Part shown: positions 1 to 5,656 of the stretch, in pieces
Layout of the letters: each line of letters opens with the position of its first letter
Numbering within the stretch: position 1 is the first letter of the stretch
Assembly: GCA_965370715.1 (NCBI GenBank)
Contig: CBDUVQ010000025.1
Span: 1-11,537 of the forward strand
Source of the DNA: JAFCBV01 sp965370715
Lineage (GTDB): Archaea; EX4484-52; B79-G9
Length of the DNA: 11,537 nucleotides
Direction of reading: 5' to 3'
Notes under the pieces: model-generated
Seen by the model: only the letters and a program-made list of their open reading frames with translations
What the model was told of the DNA's origin: nothing
Databases searched by the model: none
Position numbers and translations under genes: made by a program

Positions 1-2
1 CA

Positions 3-1355
3 CGCGAGGAAAAAGAAATTGTTTCAAAAGTGAAAGAAAAAGAGCTTATTTTTGAAGTAAAAAAAGAAGGGCATAAGCACGAGTTCCCAAATCCTGCAGG
101 GGAAGCGCTTCGAAAAAATATGATATCTATTGTAGAAAAACAAAGGCTGTTCAAAAACAAACAAGATTTTCTCTCGTTCATCCATGCAGTCAACTTTGAG
201 CTCTCAAAAACCTCAATGCAAAAAGAGGCGGTTGATGACAAGCTCATAATTCATGCAATCAATGCGCTCGATGAAATCGAGCGCACGACAAACACGCTTG
301 CAATGCGCCTTCGTGAGTGGTACGGGCAGTACTTTCCTGAAGCGGGCTACAAGCTTAGCGACAACAAAGCATTTTCAGAATATGTTTCAACAACGCTTTA
401 CAGAAGCGATGTTCGCGGTGCAGAGCCACATGAGTCTCTTGGCTCAGACATATCAAAAGAAGACCTTGAGGAGATTCGCGCTTTTGCAAAAAAGATTCTG
501 GAAGACTTTAAAGCACGCGAGACACTTGAAAAGTATATTGAGATAAAGGCAAAAAATGTTTGCCCGAACACGCACGCGATTCTTGGCGGCATGATGTCTG
601 CCAGACTCCTTGCGCACGCAGGCTCTCTTGAGCGCCTTGCAAAGTTTCCTGCATCAACCATACAGATACTTGGCGCAGAAAGAGCGTTCTTCCGGTTCAA
701 GCATGGCGCTGGTTCAAGCCCGAAGCATGGCGTCATATTCAACACAAGATATTTACAGTCAGCACCCAGAGACAAAAAAGGAAAGGTTGCAAGAGTTCTG
801 GCAGGAAAGCTTTCCATTGCACTGAAGCTTGACTTTTACGGCGGAGAATTCAGGGGAGACGCCCTTCGAAAAAGTGTTGATGGCGCGCTTCAAAACCAGA
901 AAACATCTATGAGACCCCTCCATAAAGGACAAGGTTCATTTAATTCGGTTTCAAATCATCCCTCTTCGCATTCGCCTCGTTCAAATCATGAAACCTCTAT
1001 GCGACCCCGCCCTAAAGGACGGGGTTTGATTGGTTCGGTTTCAAGCTTTTCGGAAATGCCTCCCACATTTCCTGCATTTCAGAAATGCAGGAAATCTGCG
1101 AAACAGATTTCTGAAATTCCAACCGAAAACTCCGCCCTAAAGGGTGGAGTTTCAACGGTTGTAAATCAGCCTCAAAAGTCACGAACTTTAGAGGGCTCGA
1201 AAACTTCTGGTTTTCATAAATCAGGCATAGCTCCTCGTCCAACCGATAATGCTGCTATGAGAGATAATGGCTCAACAATTGTAAACCACAAACAAAGTAC
1301 AAGACCGCACGCCAAAGGACGCGGAAGGTCTGCATGTAAAAAGAGGCGAAAATAA
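3..1355 (+). CDS. nop5: Nop5 (NOP56/58-type) C/D box RNP core protein, 5'-partial, with repeat-rich C-terminal tail
   Basis: Scaffold protein of the archaeal C/D box sRNP. It bridges L7Ae-bound guide RNA and fibrillarin for 2'-O-methylation of rRNA. The frame is open to the window edge, so the first GTG (position 30) is probably internal and the N-terminal fibrillarin-binding domain lies outside the window. Counting from that GTG, residues 20-170 are the coiled-coil region (RLREWYGQYFPE at 93-104). The Nop domain follows at about 173-270, with NVCPN, the ARLLAHAGSLERLA stretch, FPASTIQILGAERAFFR, PKHGVIF and GKVARVLAGKLSIAL. After about residue 285 the family match stops. A tail of about 150 residues built of degenerate repeats follows, ending in the basic KKRRK that archaeal Nop5 proteins often carry. 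The stop TAA overlaps the fibrillarin ATG by one base. Identity is very secure; the function of the tail is unknown. Confidence 0.95.
   Translation, partial: REEKEIVSKVKEKELIFEVKKEGHKHEFPNPAGEALRKNMISIVEKQRLFKNKQDFLSFIHAVNFELSKTSMQKEAVDDKLIIHAINALDEIERTTNTLAMRLREWYGQYFPEAGYKLSDNKAFSEYVSTTLYRSDVRGAEPHESLGSDISKEDLEEIRAFAKKILEDFKARETLEKYIEIKAKNVCPNTHAILGGMMSARLLAHAGSLERLAKFPASTIQILGAERAFFRFKHGAGSSPKHGVIFNTRYLQSAPRDKKGKVARVLAGKLSIALKLDFYGGEFRGDALRKSVDGALQNQKTSMRPLHKGQGSFNSVSNHPSSHSPRSNHETSMRPRPKGRGLIGSVSSFSEMPPTFPAFQKCRKSAKQISEIPTENSALKGGVSTVVNQPQKSRTLEGSKTSGFHKSGIAPRPTDNAAMRDNGSTIVNHKQSTRPHAKGRGRSACKKRRK
901..1045 (+). repeat. Two 55-bp in-frame direct repeats in the Nop5 tail (copies A and B)
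   Basis: Copy A is 901-955 and copy B is 991-1045, exactly 90 bp (30 codons) apart. By eye they match at about 43 of 55 positions without gaps. They encode the related peptides NQKTSMRPLHKGQG and NHETSMRPRPKGRG. A third peptide of the same type, NHKQSTRPHAKGRG, lies just before the C-terminus (about 1284-1325). Copy B has a palindromic centre at 1004-1025 with loop TAAA. Copy A has lost most of that pairing. Confidence 0.75.
1004..1025. repeat. Palindromic hairpin core of repeat copy B
   Basis: ACCCCGCCC (1004-1012), loop TAAA (1013-1016) and GGACGGGGT (1017-1025) pair at 8 of 9 positions with one C-A mismatch. It lies inside the Nop5 coding sequence. A closely similar core in copy C (1129-1150) sits in a different reading frame. 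Confidence 0.7.
1067..1095. repeat. Perfect 14-bp inverted repeat with 1-nt centre inside Nop5
   Basis: ATTTCCTGCATTTC (1067-1080), then A, then the exact reverse complement (1082-1095). A second inverted repeat overlaps its right arm: GAAATCTG (1091-1098), loop CGAAA, CAGATTTC (1104-1111). Both lie in coding sequence, between tail repeats B and C. Confidence 0.8.
1119..1290 (+). repeat. Two in-frame direct repeats in the Nop5 tail (copies C and D)
   Basis: Copy C starts at 1119 and copy D at 1239, exactly 120 bp (40 codons) apart, each about 51 bp. The ends are well conserved and the centres are not: about 32 of 50 match overall, and 9 of 10 at both ends. They encode PTENSALKGGVSTVVNQ and PTDNAAMRDNGSTIVNH. 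Copy C holds a 9-bp hairpin, ACTCCGCCC (1129-1137), loop TAAA, GGGTGGAGT (1142-1150), with one G-T pair. The centre of copy D no longer pairs. Confidence 0.65.
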
Positions 1356-2002
1356 TGATTCCTGAAATACAGCGATTCGGTCGGGACTTTGCAACATTAA
1401 GTATTGCTCCCAGAAAAAAAGCGTATGATGAAAGAGTTCTGCGAAAAGGCAGGGATGAGTGGCGCGTTTGGGATCCAAAAAAGTCAAAGCTAGGGGCTGC
1501 TATGCAGAAAGGGCTCACTGATGTTCCGCTTCGCCGCGGCATGAAAATACTTTATCTTGGAATCAGTACAGGCACAACCGCAAGCCACCTTTCAGACATT
1601 GTCGGGTTTGAAGGCACGATATATGGTGTAGAGTTTTCTGCGCGAATGGTGCGCGACCTGATGCAGGTGTCCTCGCAGAGAAAAAACATTGTCCCAATAC
1701 TTGCAGACGCGCGCATGCCTGAAACATGGGGGCAAAGGGTTGAAAAAGTGGACCTTGTCTACTGCGACGTTGCCCAGCGCGACCAGTCAGAGATTCTTAT
1801 GCGAAACGCAAAAGTGTTCCTCAAAAAAGGCGGGCATATAATGATTGCAATAAAGGCGCGAAGTATTGATGTTGCAGCAAATCCAAAGAGCATATTCATA
1901 CAAGAAAAGCAGAAGCTGTCAAAAATGTTTAACATAACAAGTGATGTCAACCTCAACCCGTTTGAGAAAGACCATGCGTTTTTTGTCGGAAGGCTGAAAT
2001 AG
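1355..2002 (+). CDS. flpA: Fibrillarin-like rRNA/tRNA 2'-O-methyltransferase
   Basis: The S-adenosylmethionine-dependent methyltransferase of the C/D box sRNP, which methylates the ribose 2'-OH at guide-selected sites on rRNA and tRNA. At 215 residues it has the normal archaeal length and lacks the eukaryotic glycine/arginine-rich N-terminus. Visible motifs: YGERV-like segment at 24-29 and WDPKKSKLGAA (39-49), the SAM loop YLGISTGTTASHLSDIVG (67-84), acidic E93 in VEFSARMVRDL, ADAR (117-120), DVAQRDQSEIL (138-148), and KARSID (167-172), then the FEKDHA end motif (203-208). K, D, K and H candidates for the known catalytic set are present. The ATG overlaps the TAA stop of nop5 by one base (ATAATG), so the two are co-transcribed and probably translationally coupled. 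The gene ends 10 bp before the convergent Fic gene. Confidence 0.96.
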   Translation: MIPEIQRFGRDFATLSIAPRKKAYDERVLRKGRDEWRVWDPKKSKLGAAMQKGLTDVPLRRGMKILYLGISTGTTASHLSDIVGFEGTIYGVEFSARMVRDLMQVSSQRKNIVPILADARMPETWGQRVEKVDLVYCDVAQRDQSEILMRNAKVFLKKGGHIMIAIKARSIDVAANPKSIFIQEKQKLSKMFNITSDVNLNPFEKDHAFFVGRLK

Positions 2003-2012
2003 ATATCGCGCG

Positions 2013-2864
2013 CTACTCATCCAGATATTTTCTGTGCGCTGCCAGATATCTTCTGGCAAGATAATTAAAAAAATCATTCTCGCTTTTTTCCAGTGCCTTG
2101 TAATAAGACTTTCTCTTTTTGTATTCAATTATGAGCATCGGGTAGCTGTTGTGCCATAAAATGTAATTGATTACTAAGCGCCCAACTCTTCCATTGCCGT
2201 CCCCGAAAGGGTGTATTTTTTCAAACTGGTAATGCATTCTTGCTGCAAGCTCAACAGGCTGCGTGTTCTGGCTTTCATTATAAAATTTTATCATCGCATG
2301 AATTAACAAAACTACATCCTGCCAGTCAGGAGCAATATAATCGCCCACGCTAACGCGATACTCCCGGAACTTGCCTGCAATGTCTGGCTTTGTGTCCTGA
2401 AACAATTCCTTATGCCATTTTAGGATAAGCCTTGCATTGAAATCCTCTTTTTTTTCAAGCATTTCAAGAAAGACTCTTGCATGAGCCTCTGTCTCTTTTA
2501 CATCACTGAGAGGCTTGTTCGGGGCGATTTTATGCTCAACCAAGTCCATTGTTTCGCTAAGTGTTATTTTGGAGCCCTCGATTGCGTTTGTGTTGTATGT
2601 GAATGCTGTTGCAATTTGTTCTTTTATTTTTTCTTTCATGGATTCCGGATAATCATTCCATTCTTGCTGAAAGCTGTTTCTTATTTTTTCAAATACACCA
2701 TGCATGCGCGCTTTCTGGCATTCTTCAAGAAAAGTTTTTTTTAACTCATCAATATTTTTTGGTATTGCCTTGCCAAGGTATTTTTCTTTTGTGATAACCT
2801 TGCCGTTCTTTCGAAACGAGTGCTGAAGAGAATAATATTCCTTTTTTCGCTTTAAGATGCGCAT
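2013..2864 (-). CDS. Fic family protein, likely AMPylating, with N-terminal inhibitory motif
   Basis: Fic/DOC-fold enzyme expected to transfer AMP, or another phosphate-containing group, from a nucleotide to a hydroxyl on a target protein. The active-site motif HPFGDGNGRVGR (218-229) is complete, with catalytic His218, the acidic residue in the GDGN loop, and Arg229. TNAIEG (92-97) fits the [S/T]xxxE[G/N] inhibitory motif placed before the Fic core, as in class II self-inhibited Fic proteins, where the Glu blocks productive ATP binding. REYRVSVGDYIAPDW (168-182) is the usual flap region. Residues 10-35 (YYSLQHSFRKNGKVITKEKY and on) form a basic, probably beta-hairpin start seen on many archaeal and bacterial Fic homologues. 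The C-terminus (KKRKSYYKALEKSENDFFNY) is typical. At 283 residues the gene is intact. No antitoxin gene is next to it. The target is unknown. Confidence 0.93.
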   Translation of the reverse strand: MRILKRKKEYYSLQHSFRKNGKVITKEKYLGKAIPKNIDELKKTFLEECQKARMHGVFEKIRNSFQQEWNDYPESMKEKIKEQIATAFTYNTNAIEGSKITLSETMDLVEHKIAPNKPLSDVKETEAHARVFLEMLEKKEDFNARLILKWHKELFQDTKPDIAGKFREYRVSVGDYIAPDWQDVVLLIHAMIKFYNESQNTQPVELAARMHYQFEKIHPFGDGNGRVGRLVINYILWHNSYPMLIIEYKKRKSYYKALEKSENDFFNYLARRYLAAHRKYLDE

Positions 2865-2884
2865 ATCCTTTATTACATTACAAA

Positions 2885-2894
2885 CTATTTAAAT
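2885..2894 (-). promoter_or_regulatory. TATA-box promoter of the Fic gene
   Basis: On the minus strand AATTTAAATAG, inside a longer A/T run, is centred about 25 bp before the ATG at 2864. Transcription would start close to the ATG, suggesting a leaderless mRNA. AAAGG sits only 2 nt from the ATG, too close for a normal Shine-Dalgarno. Confidence 0.6.
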
Positions 2895-2944
2895 TTTTGT
2901 TTTTTGTAGTATTTGTAATGGTAAGAAATTTCTTAGATATGCTC

Positions 2945-2955
2945 TTAAAAAAATC
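2945..2955 (-). terminator. Oligo-T terminator candidate after the CBS gene
   Basis: Seven T residues on the minus strand (A run at 2947-2953 on +), about 28 nt after the CBS-protein stop codon. Archaeal RNA polymerase terminates at such T tracts. No convincing stem was found. Confidence 0.4.
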
Positions 2956-2980
2956 TTTCCGCCAGAAAGCCGGTATGTTT

Positions 2981-3571
2981 TCAGAACTCTCTTTTCTTAG
3001 TCCCTACTTCGGTGTATTTTTCAGAACATTCCCTGCAAAGCCAGCGCCCGCCAACTTCGACAAGGTCTTCGTACATATTGTCGCACTCCTCGCAGCGCCC
3101 GTCCGCGCCAGGATGCTCTACGACCTGCGGCGGCTCCTCAAGCTCCCGTCTTGCATGCAGAACATCTGTCAGGCCAGGCAGAACCCTTAGAAGATCTGTT
3201 GAAGTCAATATGCCCGCCAGACCTCCTTCGCTGTCAATAACAGGCAGCCTTGTAACATTGTTTGCATACATTATTTTGGCAACAGAAGAAAGAGAATCTT
3301 CAAAAGAGGCTGTTATTATTTTCGGGGTCATCACATCCATGACTTTAACATCACGTGCTGATTTATTCTCGGCAACGACTTTTGTAATAATGTCTTTGTC
3401 TGTTATAATGCCCTCTGCTTTTTTTGTTTCCTTGTCAACCACAACAAGGCCGCTGATATTATGCTTTCTAAGAAGGAATGATGCTTCCTGCACAGTGCTG
3501 TCTTTGTCTATTGTTTGTACGGGGCTCGTCATGACTTCCTGTATGTCTGTTTCGCCATCATCAAAATCCAT
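2981..3571 (-). CDS. Two-CBS-domain protein with C-terminal zinc ribbon
   Basis: CBS pairs (Bateman modules) bind adenine nucleotides or related ligands and regulate a partner. From ATG 3571 the product has 196 residues. CBS1 spans about 10-66 (VMTSPVQTID, ISGLVVVD, GIITDKDI) and CBS2 about 78-132 (VMTPKIITASFEDSL, VTRLPVID, GILTSTDLL). A short ribbon follows with CEEC (160-163) and CREC (179-182), the four-Cys spacing expected for one Zn2+. GTG 3619 and ATG 3613 are further upstream in frame, but they lie upstream of or inside the shared AT-rich promoter. ATG 3571 places the start about 23 bp from that element and begins just before the first CBS motif. Divergent from the HerA-like gene, which suggests co-regulation but not necessarily a shared function. 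No catalytic domain is attached; the ligand is unknown. Confidence 0.9.
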   Translation of the reverse strand: MDFDDGETDIQEVMTSPVQTIDKDSTVQEASFLLRKHNISGLVVVDKETKKAEGIITDKDIITKVVAENKSARDVKVMDVMTPKIITASFEDSLSSVAKIMYANNVTRLPVIDSEGGLAGILTSTDLLRVLPGLTDVLHARRELEEPPQVVEHPGADGRCEECDNMYEDLVEVGGRWLCRECSEKYTEVGTKKREF

Positions 3572-3588
3572 GTACAATTTTGTGAGGG

Positions 3589-3599
3589 AAAATATAAAA
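3589..3599. promoter_or_regulatory. Shared divergent TATA element of the CBS and HerA genes
   Basis: AAAATATAAAA reads as TTTTATATTTT on the other strand. Its centre is about 23 bp from the minus-strand ATG at 3571 and about 28 bp from the plus-strand ATG at 3622. Both distances fit archaeal TATA spacing for leaderless starts. The two ATGs are only 50 bp apart and no other TATA-like sequence lies between them. Confidence 0.55.
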
Positions 3600-3621
3600 C
3601 CTTTAGCATACATTGGCACTT

Positions 3622-5157
3622 ATGCAAACCGTTGGTCAGATACTTGGCGGAGAGTTCTCAAAGATAATTGTACGGCAGAAAAGCGGCAGAAACATCGAGC
3701 TTGGCGAGCTTCTTGCAGCAGACACAAAAAATGGCACAATCATCTTTCAGGTGTACGACCTTGAATACGGCTCTCAGATATCGCGCGAGGCCCGTGAAAT
3801 GATGTCCGGGCTTGAACTTGAAGGATTTTCTGAAAAAACAGAAGTAATAGAAGGCGAAATAAGGAACTATGTAATCGCTCACCTTGAAGCAATGCTTCAT
3901 ATTGAGAAAAACAAGGCAAAGACACCAAAATGCCTTGCAGATTTTTTCAGCTGCGTGCGCGAAGTCTCTGAAAAGGATTTCTCTTTTCTCTCAAAACCAG
4001 ATGACATAATGCCTCTTGGTATGATACGTTCCGGCTCAAAAGCCCTGCCTATTGAGATACTGCTTTCAGGAAAAGATGTGCTTCGCCACCACATTTTGAT
4101 ACCTGCAACAACAGGAAGGGGCAAAAGCAACCTTGTGAAATACGTTGCCTGGAACCTAATTGAAAAGGACTGGTGCGCGCTCCTTGTTCTAGACCCGCAT
4201 GATGAATATTACGGCAGGAGTGGAGCCGGGCTTAAGGACCATCCAAGTGCAAAAGAGAAAGTTGTGTACTACACAGCAGATGCCCCGCCCGCAGGGGCAA
4301 GGACTCTTAAGATAAACACAGCGTGCATCAAGCCGTGGCACTTTGGCGGCGCGCTCAACCTTTCAGAACCGCAGGAGCAGCTGCTTTATGCATTCTACAA
4401 TGCTTACAAAGAAGACTGGATTGAAAATATACTTTCCCGAAACGAGGAGCATGCAGAGCTTTTTGACAAAAGGACGCTTGATGTCGTGCTTCGCCAGATG
4501 CAGAGGGTCCTTGGCGCAAAAGTGAGGGACGGAATCATAAGTTACTCAGGCGTTTTTGACAATGTATCCGGCAAGACAACTGTAAAAGACATTGTTTCGC
4601 TTCTTGAATCATCAAAAACAGTCATTGTTGACACATCAACGCTTTCAGGAAGCGCAGAGATTCTTGTTGGCTCAATAATCTCAAGCGAAGTTTTTGAAAG
4701 ATACAAATACCTTCGCCAGCAGGGAAAACTTGATAAAAAGCCTGTTGTCTCTGTTGTGCTTGAGGAAGCGCCACGAGTGATAGGGCAGGAAGTGCTCCAG
4801 AGAGGCCCGAACATCTTTTCAACAATCGCGCGCGAGGGGCGAAAGTTCAACATCGGCCTGCTTGCAATAACCCAGCTCCCGTCTCTCATTCCAAAACAGA
4901 TACTGGCAAACATGAACACAAAAATAATACTCGGGCTTGAGCTTGCATCAGAAAGGCGAGCGGTCATTGAGAGTGCGTCACAGGACCTGTCAAAAAGCGA
5001 GAAGACCATCGCGAGCCTTGATATGGGTGAAGCAATAATAACATCAAACTTCACGAAGTTTGCAGTGCCTATTAAACTACCTTATTTTGAAGAAATTGTA
5101 AAGCATGAAAAGAAAAAAGATGTGTCAAAACAAAGTTTCAGAGGGCTTGTTTCTTAA
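3622..5157 (+). CDS. herA: HerA-like DNA translocase ATPase (HAS-barrel plus FtsK/VirB4-type ATPase)
   Basis: HerA forms a hexameric ring that pumps duplex DNA. In archaea it normally works with the nuclease NurA, beside Rad50-Mre11, to resect double-strand breaks. From ATG 3622 it has 511 residues, the usual length. Residues 1-75 are the HAS-barrel (VGQILGGEFSKIIVR, GELL, FQVYDLEYG). Walker A is ATTGRGKSN (162-170), followed by LLVLDPHDEYYG (187-198). Walker B is VVSVVLEEAPRVI (375-387) with Glu381/Glu382. TIAREGRKFNIGLLAITQLP (401-420) carries the arginine and sensor regions, and MNTKIILGLE (431-440) is the standard C-terminal motif. An in-frame TTG at 3613 is possible, but ATG 3622 fits the TATA spacing better. 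No nurA, mre11 or rad50 is next to it, so it could be the resection HerA or a stand-alone paralogue. The gene is convergent with the small membrane protein gene. Confidence 0.92.
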   Translation: MQTVGQILGGEFSKIIVRQKSGRNIELGELLAADTKNGTIIFQVYDLEYGSQISREAREMMSGLELEGFSEKTEVIEGEIRNYVIAHLEAMLHIEKNKAKTPKCLADFFSCVREVSEKDFSFLSKPDDIMPLGMIRSGSKALPIEILLSGKDVLRHHILIPATTGRGKSNLVKYVAWNLIEKDWCALLVLDPHDEYYGRSGAGLKDHPSAKEKVVYYTADAPPAGARTLKINTACIKPWHFGGALNLSEPQEQLLYAFYNAYKEDWIENILSRNEEHAELFDKRTLDVVLRQMQRVLGAKVRDGIISYSGVFDNVSGKTTVKDIVSLLESSKTVIVDTSTLSGSAEILVGSIISSEVFERYKYLRQQGKLDKKPVVSVVLEEAPRVIGQEVLQRGPNIFSTIAREGRKFNIGLLAITQLPSLIPKQILANMNTKIILGLELASERRAVIESASQDLSKSEKTIASLDMGEAIITSNFTKFAVPIKLPYFEEIVKHEKKKDVSKQSFRGLVS

Positions 5158-5651
5158 ATAAAAGACATATTCATCGGGCTTGTCTCGTTATTCGCATCCG
5201 TAATCGCGTTGATTGCATCCATTCTTCTGCAAAACTCATGGGATGGTATTGCATCACATATCGCTTCTTCAACAGAAGCAGAAGTTATATTTTTAATTTC
5301 TTCTTCGCCTGCGTATGTTTCTACAGCAAGCTTCATAGTTGTTCCCATAGGTATTTCAACGAGAAATACATACGGGGCGTATTTATTGACAACATCTTCA
5401 ACTGCCTTGACTTCTTTCTGGCAAAAGAAACCACAGTCTGTCGGGACAGAAAGCCTTAAAAGCGGAAAGCCCTGCGAAAGTATTCCGTATGTTTGCGCAT
5501 CTGTCAATGGCTGGCGGATAATGTTCTCATCAGGCATCTTTGCTGTCTGCCGTCCTATGCCAAACTCTATTGCAACCCCCACGATAGAACCAAGAAAGAG
5601 CAAAAGCATCACAATGACTACAATCTGGTTTTTTGAAATTCTTCGCTTCAT
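5154..5651 (-). CDS. Small membrane-anchored protein with conserved-looking cysteines, unrecognised
   Basis: A 165-residue protein that I cannot place in a family. KRRISK comes first, then one strong membrane helix at about 9-31 (VVIVMLLLFLGSIVGVAIEF), which gives an N-in, C-out anchor with about 130 residues outside. The outer part has four cysteines, two in TDCGFFCQKE (73 and 77) and two near the end (132 and 141). The segment from about 55 to 135 has alternating strand and helix character, so a disulfide-bonded or thioredoxin-like fold is possible; this is a guess. ATG 5651 is preceded by GGTGA at a 5-nt gap and was preferred over an in-frame GTG at 5660 that overlaps the upstream stop. 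It is the second gene of a unit with the ATP-cone/nuclease gene. Its TAA shares TTAA with the HerA stop. Confidence 0.75.
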   Translation of the reverse strand: MKRRISKNQIVVIVMLLLFLGSIVGVAIEFGIGRQTAKMPDENIIRQPLTDAQTYGILSQGFPLLRLSVPTDCGFFCQKEVKAVEDVVNKYAPYVFLVEIPMGTTMKLAVETYAGEEEIKNITSASVEEAICDAIPSHEFCRRMDAINAITDANNETSPMNMSFI

Positions 5652-5656
5652 TAGAT

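Noticed and set aside
888..1355. Insertion sequence or CRISPR array in the Nop5 tail
   Set aside because: No transposase, target duplication or paired terminal repeats; repeats are degenerate, coding and unevenly spaced, with no spacers.
3012..3764. Long plus-strand frame of 250 codons
   Set aside because: Antisense shadow of the two-CBS gene, whose domains and zinc ribbon are clear; it also runs into herA in the wrong frame.
5154..5157. Shared TTAA stop codons of two convergent genes as a regulatory overlap
   Set aside because: A 4-bp overlap of convergent stops is common in compact genomes and needs no special explanation.
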